From the NCBI GenBank assembly GCA_041567315.1, contig JBFGCA010000065.1, positions 1 to 26,920 on the forward strand: a DNA stretch of 26,920 nucleotides, in the 5' to 3' direction. This DNA is from JBFGCA01 sp041567315 (GTDB taxonomy: Bacteria; Acidobacteriota; Thermoanaerobaculia; Multivoradales; JAHEKO01). Under the pieces are notes generated by a model. It was not told the DNA's origin and made no database searches. It saw only the letters and a program-made list of their open reading frames with translations. Shown piece by piece: positions 6,439 through 13,128 of this stretch. Positions within the stretch are counted from its first letter, which is position 1. Each line of letters begins with the position of its first letter. Position numbers and translations under genes: made by a program.

Positions 6439-7740
6439 CTAGCGAGCCAGCAGGTGCCGCAGCCTCGCCGGGTCGCCGTCGTTGGGGGCCGGCTCGACCC
6501 CCAGCACCGCCGCCATCAAATTGTAGAGCTCGACGCTCTCGACGCGGCCGATGACCTGGCCCGGGCGGAAGCTGGGGCCGGCGGCCACCAGCAGCCCGTG
6601 CATCCGCGGGTCCTCGGGCGCCTGGCCGTGGTCGCCCCTGAGCGGGCTGCGGTAGCGGGCGAAGCCGCGGCGCGTGTAGATCTGCCAGCCGAGGTCGGGC
6701 ACCCCGAGGATCGGCGGCAGGCGGCGATGGGCCTCGAGGCGGTAGCCCTCGGGGACCTCGTCCGGGCGGTAGACGGCCAGCCGGGGATGGGCGCCCTCGA
6801 GCGCCTCGTAGAGCAGCCGCTCGCGCCCCGGGCGCGGCCGCAGCTGGAGCAGCGCCCCCTGGTCGAAGACCTCGCCCGGCTCGAAGTCGACGATCTCGTC
6901 CACGAACACCACCCGCTCGGGCGCGACCGCCGCCATCCCGTGGTCGGAGACCACCACCAGATCGACCCGGCCCGCCAGCCCGCGCTCGTCGAGTCCGCGG
7001 AGCAGGTCGCCGAGCCTGGCGTCCACCTCGCGCACCGCCGCCAGGGTCTCAGGGGCCTCGGGTCCGTGGTCGTGGCTGGTGTCGTTGGGGTCCTGGAAGT
7101 AGAGGGTGATGAACCGCGGCCGCTCGCCGGCCGGCAGGTCCAGCCAGGCCAGCACCTGCGTCACCCTCTTTTCGTAGGCGAAGCCGGCGTCGAACCGGTG
7201 CCAGTAGCTCGGGCGAAGGCCCGCGATCTCGGCCTCGGTCCCCGGCCAGAACATCGCCGCCGTTCTCACGCCCTGTTTCTCGGCCGTCACCCAGATCGGC
7301 TCGCCGCCCCACCACCGGGGGTCCTCCACGGCCTGGCGGTCGCCGAGATCGAAGACGGCGTCCATCCCGGGGTCGTACATGCGGTTGAAGAGGATGCCGT
7401 GGCGTCCCGGGTAGAGCCCGGTCACGATCGAGTAGTGGGAGGGAAAGGTCTTGGCCGGAAAGACCGGAACCAGCCCCTCGGCCCGCACCCCGGCCGCCGC
7501 CAGCCGCAGCAGGTTGGGCGGCTCCGCCAGCTCCAGGTAGTCCCAGCGGAAGTCGTCGAGCGAGATCAGGATGAGGGACGATTCCCTCGGGTCGCCGGCG
7601 GGCGCGGCCTCCGCCGGCGCCGCCGGGCCGGCCAAGACCAGCCAGACCCCGAAAGCCACCGCCAGGACTCGCGGCGCGCCGGCGCGCCCCGCGGCGCCGC
7701 TGGACGGGCGCAGCGCAGCTCCTGGTATGACTGGACTCAT
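6439..7740 (-). CDS. Secreted type I phosphodiesterase / nucleotide pyrophosphatase (alkaline phosphatase superfamily)
   Basis: The protein has 433 residues. A signal peptide is likely at about 20-46 (AFGVWLVLAGPAAPAEA), placing it in the periplasm or outside. The metal-hydrolase core starts at LILISLDDFRWDY (Asp 62 as first ligand). The nucleophile motif is FPAKTFPSHYSIVTG (Thr 98). SDHGM provides Asp 266 and His 267, and GDHGQAPEDPRMHG near 375-388 provides a further His. In the usual D-x3-H ligand motif the sequence is QDPNDTSHDHGP, so Asn 219 sits where the family normally has Asp and His 223 is kept. Such enzymes cleave nucleotide or phospholipid phosphodiesters. A TAGACT box 7 bases before ATG 7740 and no Shine-Dalgarno suggest a leaderless message. 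Confidence 0.92.
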   Translation of the reverse strand: MSPVIPGAALRPSSGAAGRAGAPRVLAVAFGVWLVLAGPAAPAEAAPAGDPRESSLILISLDDFRWDYLELAEPPNLLRLAAAGVRAEGLVPVFPAKTFPSHYSIVTGLYPGRHGILFNRMYDPGMDAVFDLGDRQAVEDPRWWGGEPIWVTAEKQGVRTAAMFWPGTEAEIAGLRPSYWHRFDAGFAYEKRVTQVLAWLDLPAGERPRFITLYFQDPNDTSHDHGPEAPETLAAVREVDARLGDLLRGLDERGLAGRVDLVVVSDHGMAAVAPERVVFVDEIVDFEPGEVFDQGALLQLRPRPGRERLLYEALEGAHPRLAVYRPDEVPEGYRLEAHRRLPPILGVPDLGWQIYTRRGFARYRSPLRGDHGQAPEDPRMHGLLVAAGPSFRPGQVIGRVESVELYNLMAAVLGVEPAPNDGDPARLRHLLAR

Positions 7741-7747
7741 CGGCTCG

Positions 7748-7753
7748 AGTCTA
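7748..7753 (-). promoter_or_regulatory. Candidate -10 box (TAGACT) of a leaderless promoter
   Basis: On the minus strand TAGACT ends 7 bases before ATG 7740 of the phosphodiesterase gene. No Shine-Dalgarno lies in between, so transcription would start at or next to the start codon. Confidence 0.5.
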
Positions 7754-7933
7754 TTGGGCGGCGACGTCCACGACGGTCAGGCCTCGGCGCCGCTCCTCCC
7801 GCCGGTGCCGATTCGAGCCCAACCGGCCGCTGCCTCGGAGGTCGCCGGGTCACCCAAGCGGCCCATGGCGCGGCGACCCGGAAGGTGACGCGAGCGATGC
7901 CGGCGGGGTTGTGCCCAGGGCAGTCATAGCCAA

Positions 7934-7984
7934 CCGGCCGGGGCGCACCTCGTGGACCGACTGCCCACCGCCCGCCCCGGCCGG
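7934..7984. repeat. Perfect 11-base inverted repeat after the TPR gene
   Basis: CCGGCCGGGGC at 7934-7944 is perfectly inverted at 7974-7984, with a 29-base loop. It lies 57 bases past the stop of the TPR gene (minus strand), in the otherwise featureless 300-base gap 7741-8040. It may act as a 3' stem-loop or rho-independent-like end, but there is no T-run. Confidence 0.5.
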
Positions 7985-8040
7985 CTCTGGACTCCTACCT
8001 GGAACTCCGCCGTGAGCGACCGATCCGTCTACACCCTGCT

Positions 8041-9720
8041 CTACTGCGTCACGGTCGCCACTGTGGCGTTGTCCAGGAACCGCCGGGCGTGCGCCAGGCG
8101 CTCGAGCCCGGAGTCGACCGCGGTGCCGTCGAGCAGGAGACGGTAGTAGCGCGCAGCCGTCGCTCCGTCGCCGGCCGCTTCGGCGGCACGGCCGGCGCCG
8201 TAGAGGCTGTTGAGCCGGCCCGGGCTGCGCTCGAGGGTCGCCTCGTAGGCCGCCTGGGCCTCGGCGAAGCGGCCCATCTCGAAGAGCAGATCGGCCAGCA
8301 GCTCGCGAACCGGCAGCACCTCGCCCGGGGTCACCGGGTGCTTCTCGGTCGACGCCTCCATCTCGGCCGCCCGGCTCAGGGTCGCCAGGGCCTCCTCGGC
8401 CCGACCCTCGGCCTTGAGCAGCCAGGCCTCGGCCGCGACGCGCTGGACGTCGACCTGGTGGGCCCAGTAGGCGGAACTCACGGCCGCGGCGTCCCGCAGC
8501 TCGGCCAGCCGCGCGATTGCCTGCCGCGCCCCCTCGGGATCGCCGCTGCGGGCGGCGCCGAGCGCGCGGGCGAAGTGGGTGATCGCCTCGACGGCCGGGA
8601 ACTTCTCCCAGGGCAGCGCGGCCGGCACCCGCGGCTCGAGCGCCGCCGCCTCGGCCCAGCGCTGCCGCTCCAGGACCAGCCGCGCCGGCAGGGCGGCAAA
8701 GGTGTAGGGGGTCGCCACCTCGGCCTGGAACGGCCCCTTCAGGGCCCGCATGCCGGCCGCCACCGCCTCGGCGGCGGCGTCCTCGCCGCGCTGCAGGTGG
8801 GCGTAGGCCTGGTAGTCGAGGGCGTGCAGGTGGTGCATCGAGACCGCGCCGTCGACCGGGTGATGCAGCGCGGCCGCGGCGGAGTTTCGATTCCAGTCGA
8901 TCGCCTCCGACCACAGCCCCAGCCGGGTAAAGATGTGGGTCGGCATGTGCAGGGCGTGGGGCACCGCGGGGGCGATCCGCCCGTAGGAGCGGGCCACCTC
9001 CAGCGCCTGCGCCGCCAGCGGCGGGTAGTCGGAGGCGTGGATCAGGTAGTGGTGCCCGCCCGGATGATCGGGCACGCGGGCCAGCACCTGCTCGACGATC
9101 TCGGCGGCGGCCCGCTGGCTGGCGTAGGTCTTGTCGCGCGGATCGGCGGTGCCGAGCCGCGCCAGCGCGTAGAAACAGGCCGCCTCGGGGTCGTCGGGGT
9201 ACTGGCGGTGGACCCGCTCCCAGCCCTTCTCGAAGGCGGCCAGATTCGCCGTCTCGGTGGGGCCCCGGCCGGACGCGTAGTAGGCCTCGGCGGCGCTCAC
9301 GTAGGCCTTCAGGCGATCACTGTGCGGACCGCGCGACTGGGCCGTCGCCAGCAGCTCGCGGCCGCGCTCGAAGAGGGCCTCGGTCGGCGGGTCCGACCAC
9401 AGCGGGTGGATGAAGGTCATGGCCTGGCCCCAGTAGCCGACGCCGCACTCCGGATCGGCGGCGGTGGCGGCGGCGAATGCCTCGCGCGCCCCCTCGTAGG
9501 TCATGTGGTGGAGCAGGGCGAGACCCTGCTCCAAGAGCGGGTTCGCCGCCTCGGCGCAGGTGGCCGGCAGCTCGACGGTGCCGAGCCGCGCGCCGTAGTC
9601 GGCCGGGTGCCCGGCCGGGTGCGCCGCCGGCGGCGACCCACCGGTCTCCGCGCCCGCCGGCGCGGCCGGCGCCGCAGCGGCGAGGACCAGCAGCAACAGC
9701 AAGACTCGATGCATGCTCAT
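8041..9720 (-). CDS. Secreted tetratricopeptide-repeat protein of unknown function
   Basis: The protein has 559 residues. A signal peptide is clear (MSMHRVLLLLLVLAAAAPAAPAGA). The rest is almost entirely helical TPR-like pairs, for example NPLLEQGLALLHHMTYEGAR, AFAAATAADPECGVGYWGQA and, near the end, MGRFAEAQAAYEATLERSPG. The conserved centre HHYLIHASDYPPLAAQALE followed by VPHALHMPTHIFTRLGLW marks a widespread family of secreted TPR proteins in environmental bacteria whose role is not established. Start choice is between ATG 9720 and ATG 9714; an AGGAG lies 10 bases before the first. It is transcribed from a promoter facing the tetR gene that contains a palindromic operator, so TetR-type repression and ligand induction are likely. 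Confidence 0.88.
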   Translation of the reverse strand: MSMHRVLLLLLVLAAAAPAAPAGAETGGSPPAAHPAGHPADYGARLGTVELPATCAEAANPLLEQGLALLHHMTYEGAREAFAAATAADPECGVGYWGQAMTFIHPLWSDPPTEALFERGRELLATAQSRGPHSDRLKAYVSAAEAYYASGRGPTETANLAAFEKGWERVHRQYPDDPEAACFYALARLGTADPRDKTYASQRAAAEIVEQVLARVPDHPGGHHYLIHASDYPPLAAQALEVARSYGRIAPAVPHALHMPTHIFTRLGLWSEAIDWNRNSAAAALHHPVDGAVSMHHLHALDYQAYAHLQRGEDAAAEAVAAGMRALKGPFQAEVATPYTFAALPARLVLERQRWAEAAALEPRVPAALPWEKFPAVEAITHFARALGAARSGDPEGARQAIARLAELRDAAAVSSAYWAHQVDVQRVAAEAWLLKAEGRAEEALATLSRAAEMEASTEKHPVTPGEVLPVRELLADLLFEMGRFAEAQAAYEATLERSPGRLNSLYGAGRAAEAAGDGATAARYYRLLLDGTAVDSGLERLAHARRFLDNATVATVTQ

Positions 9721-9784
9721 TTCCCCGTTTCTCCTGGTGGCGGCCCGGCAGTTCCCTGGTGTGCCATCCGGCCGCCTGCTGAAC

Positions 9785-9814
9785 TTGACGGGTCAATCCG
9801 TCGCAGCGCATAAT
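9785..9814 (+). promoter_or_regulatory. Promoter of the tetR gene
   Basis: TTGACG at 9785-9790 and CATAAT at 9809-9814 have an 18-base spacer. The operator starts within the -10 box and covers the transcription start region, as expected for autorepression. The leader to ATG 9866 is about 45 bases and has GAGGAGG at 9848-9854. Confidence 0.65.
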
Positions 9815-9837
9815 AGACCGGTCTACATAATTGTCAA
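9810..9837 (-). promoter_or_regulatory. Divergent promoter of the secreted TPR gene
   Basis: On the minus strand TTGACA (9837-9832) and TATTAT (9815-9810) are separated by 16 bases. The spacer is almost filled by the palindromic operator. The predicted leader to ATG 9720 is about 80 bases. Confidence 0.65.
9812..9831. promoter_or_regulatory. TetR (LmrA/YxaF-type) operator
   Basis: AATAGACCGGTCTACATAAT contains the perfect 12-base palindrome TAGACCGGTCTA at 9814-9825. As recalled from the Bacillus LmrA/YxaF literature, their boxes read like TAGACCRKTCWMTATAWT; this site differs at one position. It overlaps both divergent promoters, so one bound repressor would block both. Confidence 0.75.
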
Positions 9838-9865
9838 GACCCTTTTCGAGGAGGCCTTTTCGTTC

Positions 9866-10438
9866 ATGGACACCCGCGACCGCATGCTCGATGCCGCCAC
9901 CACCCTGCTCCACCGCCACGGCTTCCACGGCACCAGCCTCAACGCGATCCTCGACGAGAGCGGGGCGCCCCGCGGCTCGCTCTACCACCACTTCCCCGGC
10001 GGCAAGGAGCAGCTCGTTCTCGAGGCCACCCGGCGGGGCATCGAGCAGGTGACCGCCACCCTCGAGCAGATGATGGCCAGCGGCGCCGGACCGGCGGCGG
10101 CGGTGGGGGCCTACGTCCGGGCCTCGGCCGACGAGCTGCGCGACTCGGGCTACGTGCTCGGTTGCCCGGTGGCGCCCCTGGTGCTCGACCTGACCGGCGA
10201 GGCCTCGGCCCTGGCCGAGATCTGCCGGCAGGCGCTGATCACCTGGCAGCGGATCCTCGGCGACGGCCTGACCGCGGCCGGCGTCCCGGCGCCGCGGGCG
10301 GCCACCCTGGCGACGACCATCGCCGCCGCCGTCGAGGGCGCCCTGATGATGGCTCGCAGCGCCCGCGACACGGCCCCGCTGGAAGCGGTCGCCGACGAGT
10401 TGACCCGACTGATCGAAGGCGCCCTGCCGCCGGCCTGA
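9866..10438 (+). CDS. TetR-family transcriptional repressor, LmrA/YxaF type
   Basis: ATG 9866 (MDTRDRML) is chosen because GAGGAGG lies 11 bases upstream and the TetR HTH normally begins within the first ten residues; upstream in-frame codons run through the promoter. The protein has 190 residues. The HTH (about 5-52) reads MLDAATTLLHRHGFHGTSLN, AILDESGAPRGSLYHHFPGGKEQL. The FPGGKEQL insertion is characteristic of the LmrA/YxaF subgroup. The C-terminal ligand-binding helices include LGCPVAPLVLDLTGEASALAEIC. It should bind the palindrome in its own promoter and release it on binding a small hydrophobic ligand (family knowledge). The evident target is the divergent secreted TPR gene, which is unusual since relatives usually control drug-efflux or dioxygenase genes. 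Confidence 0.95.
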   Translation: MDTRDRMLDAATTLLHRHGFHGTSLNAILDESGAPRGSLYHHFPGGKEQLVLEATRRGIEQVTATLEQMMASGAGPAAAVGAYVRASADELRDSGYVLGCPVAPLVLDLTGEASALAEICRQALITWQRILGDGLTAAGVPAPRAATLATTIAAAVEGALMMARSARDTAPLEAVADELTRLIEGALPPA

Positions 10439-10476
10439 CGCCCGGCGCGGCGTTCTCGGCCGACGGCCTCGAGGCG

Positions 10477-12297
10477 CTACGGCGAGGAGGTGTACTCGTC
10501 GATCAGGAAGCTGCCGCCGACGGCTCCCGCCGAGCCCGCGGGCAGACCGAGCGCCACACTGTCGACGGTCAGCTCGCCGTTGCGGAGGTCGCCGGCCACC
10601 AGCCGCACCCGGCCGTTCCTCAGGAGCCGGACGGTCCCGTCGGCGACCTCCGGCCGGCTGGCCTGCAGCCAGTCCAGCTCGAGGGCGACCTCGCGCCGAG
10701 CCGGCACCCGGACCCGGCCGACCGACCGCCAGGTCCCCCCCGGAGCCTCCGCCTCGGATTCTGGAGCGTCCCGGGCGAAGAGCAGCACGAAGTAGCGGCC
10801 GCCGTCCTGCAGGAGCGTCAGCCATACGTGGGCCTTCCCGTCCGCCCCGTTCAGGCTCAGGATCTCGACCGCGCCGCCGCCGGGGCCCCCGAGTTCGACG
10901 CCGTTGACGGAGAGCACGAAGGCGGCCCGGAAGCTGGTCAGCCCGTCCGGCTCGTCGGAGCGCAGGAAGCGGGGGCGGGCAGTGCCGTCGATCCGCACCT
11001 GGAGCGCGTGGCCGCTGCCGGCGAGGCCGGGCTGGACCACCCGCAGCCGGCCGCGGCCGCGGCGGCGGCTCCAGTTGCGGGTGCGCCCCGATTCGAAGCG
11101 GTCACCGAAGGTGGAGCGGCCGCGGAGCCGGTAGACCCCGCCGCTCTCGACCACGTAGAGGCGCCCCGCCTCGTCCTCGCCGAACGAGAAGACGTTGAGA
11201 TCGGTGTGGGCCAGCTCGACGGCCTTCCAGGTACCCGCGAGGTTCTGCCGCGCGCCCCAGATCTGGCCCGAGCACAGGTCGCCGAACAGATAGAAGCGGG
11301 GCAGCGTCGGCCGGCGGGGGCCACGGTAGCGGTAGCCCCCGATCACCGCCGCACAGCCGGGCGCCGGGTCGTCGTCGTGCCCGTGCTGGTGGGCGTACTC
11401 GAGGATCGGCGGCGTCAGGCCCTCGCGGTCGCAGTCCTCGGGCGGGTCGAAGCAGGCGCTGCCCTCGGTCACCGGCCAGCCGTAGTTGCGCCCGCCGCCG
11501 CTCCCGGCGGGCTCGTGATCGACCTCCTCGAAGGCGTCCTGACCCACGTCGCCGACGAAGAGATCGCCGGTCAGCCGGTCGAAGCCGAACCGCCACGGGT
11601 TGCGCAGCCCCAGGGCCCAGATCTCGGGGCGCGCCTCCGGATCGTCGACGAACGGATTGTCGGGCGGCACGGCGTAGGGCTCGGCGCCATCGACGTCGAT
11701 CCTCAGGATCTTGCCCAGCAGCGAGCCCACGTCCTGGGCGTTGCCCTCCGGGTCGCCGCAGCAACCGCCGTCGCCGGCCCCCACGTAGAGATAGCCGTCG
11801 GGCCCGAAGGCGAGGTGGCCGACGTTGTGGCTGGGCGCCGGCTGTGGGATCAGCAGGAGCACCTGCTCGGAGCCGGGGTCGGCGCGGTTCGGGTCTGCCG
11901 CCGAGACCCGGAAGCGCGAGACCACCGAGTCGCCGACCTCATCGGTGTAGCTGACGTAGAAGCGGCCATTCCGCGCGTAGCGGGGATGGAACGCCAGCCC
12001 CAGGAGTCCGCTCTCGCCGTCGCAGCACCCGACCCGATCACTGAGGTCCAGAAACGGCTCCTCCAGCAGTTCGCCCGCGGCGAGGATGCGTAGGCGCCCC
12101 CGCCTCCCCACCAGGAAAAGACGGTTCGACCCGTCGCCGGCGTTGGTCACCAGCACCGTCGGCGACAACCCGGTGGCCACCGGCACCAGCTCGACGGCCT
12201 CACGGGCGCCCACGCCCGGGACCACCAGCATCGCCGTCGCGGCGATCATCAGGCGGCACCCCAGCCCGGCCGTTGCACGTCCCGTCGTTGGGGTCAT
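10477..12297 (-). CDS. Secreted PQQ-type glucose/sorbosone dehydrogenase-like beta-propeller with a C-terminal beta-sandwich
   Basis: ATG 12297 (MTPTTGRATAGLGCRL) gives 606 residues with a signal peptide ending near residue 31; the frame upstream only mirrors the antisense sigma gene. Residues about 35-400 form the GSDH six-bladed propeller: GLSPTVLVTNAGDGSNRLFLV, the His motif GLLGLAFHP (His 104), NVGHLAFGPDGYLYVGAGDG, LRNPWRFGFD and GDVGQDAFEEVDH. Such proteins oxidise aldoses with PQQ in the periplasm, though many relatives are untested. Residues about 405-606 start with FGDRFESGRTRNWS and look like a lectin-type beta-sandwich (FRAAFVLSVNG, GGSFLIDEY). Two vicinal cysteine pairs, 91-92 and 179-180, lie in propeller loops near the active site. 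The leader holds a strong hairpin. Confidence 0.9.
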   Translation of the reverse strand: MTPTTGRATAGLGCRLMIAATAMLVVPGVGAREAVELVPVATGLSPTVLVTNAGDGSNRLFLVGRRGRLRILAAGELLEEPFLDLSDRVGCCDGESGLLGLAFHPRYARNGRFYVSYTDEVGDSVVSRFRVSAADPNRADPGSEQVLLLIPQPAPSHNVGHLAFGPDGYLYVGAGDGGCCGDPEGNAQDVGSLLGKILRIDVDGAEPYAVPPDNPFVDDPEARPEIWALGLRNPWRFGFDRLTGDLFVGDVGQDAFEEVDHEPAGSGGGRNYGWPVTEGSACFDPPEDCDREGLTPPILEYAHQHGHDDDPAPGCAAVIGGYRYRGPRRPTLPRFYLFGDLCSGQIWGARQNLAGTWKAVELAHTDLNVFSFGEDEAGRLYVVESGGVYRLRGRSTFGDRFESGRTRNWSRRRGRGRLRVVQPGLAGSGHALQVRIDGTARPRFLRSDEPDGLTSFRAAFVLSVNGVELGGPGGGAVEILSLNGADGKAHVWLTLLQDGGRYFVLLFARDAPESEAEAPGGTWRSVGRVRVPARREVALELDWLQASRPEVADGTVRLLRNGRVRLVAGDLRNGELTVDSVALGLPAGSAGAVGGSFLIDEYTSSP

Positions 12298-12311
12298 CGC
12301 CTGGATCGCCC

Positions 12312-12340
12312 GGCGCCGCGGTCTCGCACGCCGCGGCGCC
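12312..12340. repeat. Strong hairpin in the divergent gap upstream of the GSDH-like gene
   Basis: GGCGCCGCGG at 12312-12321 and CCGCGGCGCC at 12331-12340 form a perfect 10-base stem with a 9-base loop. It lies 15-43 bases before the GSDH-like ATG, so it would be in its leader RNA. It could control translation or be a dyad operator. A possible minus-strand -10 box (TACACT) lies further out at 12365-12360. Confidence 0.55.
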
Positions 12341-12397
12341 CTCTTGAAACGCTCGGACCAGTGTACTCCGGTGCGGGACGCCGAGGATCCCGATGGG

Positions 12398-12417
12398 CTT
12401 CGACGAGCCGGTCGAAG
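12398..12417. repeat. Palindrome in the divergent gap (candidate operator)
   Basis: CTTCGAC at 12398-12404 and GTCGAAG at 12411-12417 are a perfect 7-base inverted repeat with a 6-base spacer. It lies in the middle of the 225-base region between the GSDH-like gene and the Sig-70_X6 sigma gene, a plausible regulator site. Confidence 0.4.
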
Positions 12418-12507
12418 ACCCGGGCCGGGATCGTCGGCGCGGTGCTCTCGAGGACCGCGCTGGCTCGACGAGGCGTGACGGCGCCCCGGCGGCGGCGCGC
12501 CTGGTGC

Positions 12508-12513
12508 GATAAT
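12508..12513 (+). promoter_or_regulatory. Candidate extended -10 box (TGCGATAAT) of the Sig-70_X6 gene
   Basis: GATAAT is preceded by TG plus one base at 12505-12507, an extended -10. It ends 9 bases before GTG 12523. No -35 or Shine-Dalgarno is visible, so a leaderless or almost leaderless message is likely. Confidence 0.5.
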
Positions 12514-12522
12514 TGCCTCAAC

Positions 12523-13128
12523 GTGTCCCGGCGCGAGGCCGATCTCGCACCCGGCCGCGAGGTCCGCGAGCGGGTCTCGAGGCTGGTCGCCGCCCTTGCC
12601 GACAGCGGCGGCGGCGGCCCCGCGGCCGACGACCTGGCGCCGCTGCTCTACGACGAGCTGCACCGCATCGCCTGCCGGCTGATGTCCGGCGAGAGCCCCG
12701 GCCACACCCTGCAGGCCACCGCCGTCGCGCACGAGGCCTATCTGCGGCTGGTCGACCAGCCGCGGGTGGAATGGCGCGGCCGCACCCACTTCCTGGCCGT
12801 CGCCGCAATGGCGATGCGTCGGGTGCTGGTCGACCACGCCCGCGGGCGGCGGCGGCTCAAGCGGGGCGGCACCTGGCGGCGGGTGACCCTCCACGGCGCC
12901 CTCCACCGCGGCGGCGACACCCTCGACCACGCCAGCCTGCTCGACCTCCACGACGCCCTCGACCGTCTCGCCGCCCACGACCCGCGGCCCGCCCGGGTCG
13001 TCGAGCTGCGGTTCTTTGGCGGGCTGAAGATGGACGAGGTCGCGCAGGCTCTGGGGATCTCGAAGCGCACCGTCGAGGGCGACTGGACCCACGCCCGCGC
13101 CTGGCTGCGGCGCGAGCTGAGCCGATGA
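12523..13128 (+). CDS. ECF sigma factor, Sig-70_X6 (TIGR02999) type
   Basis: GTG 12523 (VSRREADLAP) is chosen because a -10-like box ends 9 bases before it and the upstream frame is GC-rich noise. This gives 201 residues. The order and motifs match the Sig-70_X6 group: APLLYDELHRIACRLMSGES, LQATAVAHEAYLRLVDQ, WRGRTHFLAVAAMAMRRVLVDHARGRRRLKRGG, then region 4 with RVVELRFFGGLKMDEVAQ and ALGISKRTVEGDWTHARAWL. This group commonly sits beside Ser/Thr kinase-TPR genes in Acidobacteriota and Planctomycetota. Here the stop overlaps the kinase start as ATGA. No anti-sigma gene is present; activation by the adjacent kinase has been proposed for such pairs and is inference here. Confidence 0.95.
   Translation: MSRREADLAPGREVRERVSRLVAALADSGGGGPAADDLAPLLYDELHRIACRLMSGESPGHTLQATAVAHEAYLRLVDQPRVEWRGRTHFLAVAAMAMRRVLVDHARGRRRLKRGGTWRRVTLHGALHRGGDTLDHASLLDLHDALDRLAAHDPRPARVVELRFFGGLKMDEVAQALGISKRTVEGDWTHARAWLRRELSR

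Noticed and set aside
8089..9813. 574-residue plus-strand open frame opposite the TPR gene
   Set aside because: Mirror of the TPR coding sequence, with no domain and a composition typical of antisense frames in high-GC DNA.
12298..13092. N-terminal extension of the GSDH-like frame to 871 residues
   Set aside because: The extension is antisense to the sigma factor gene, and a good signal peptide begins at ATG 12297.
12513..13124. N-terminal extension of the kinase frame
   Set aside because: It overlaps the sigma gene in another frame with Arg/Ala/Pro noise; ATG 13125 overlaps the sigma stop and begins a normal kinase N-terminus.
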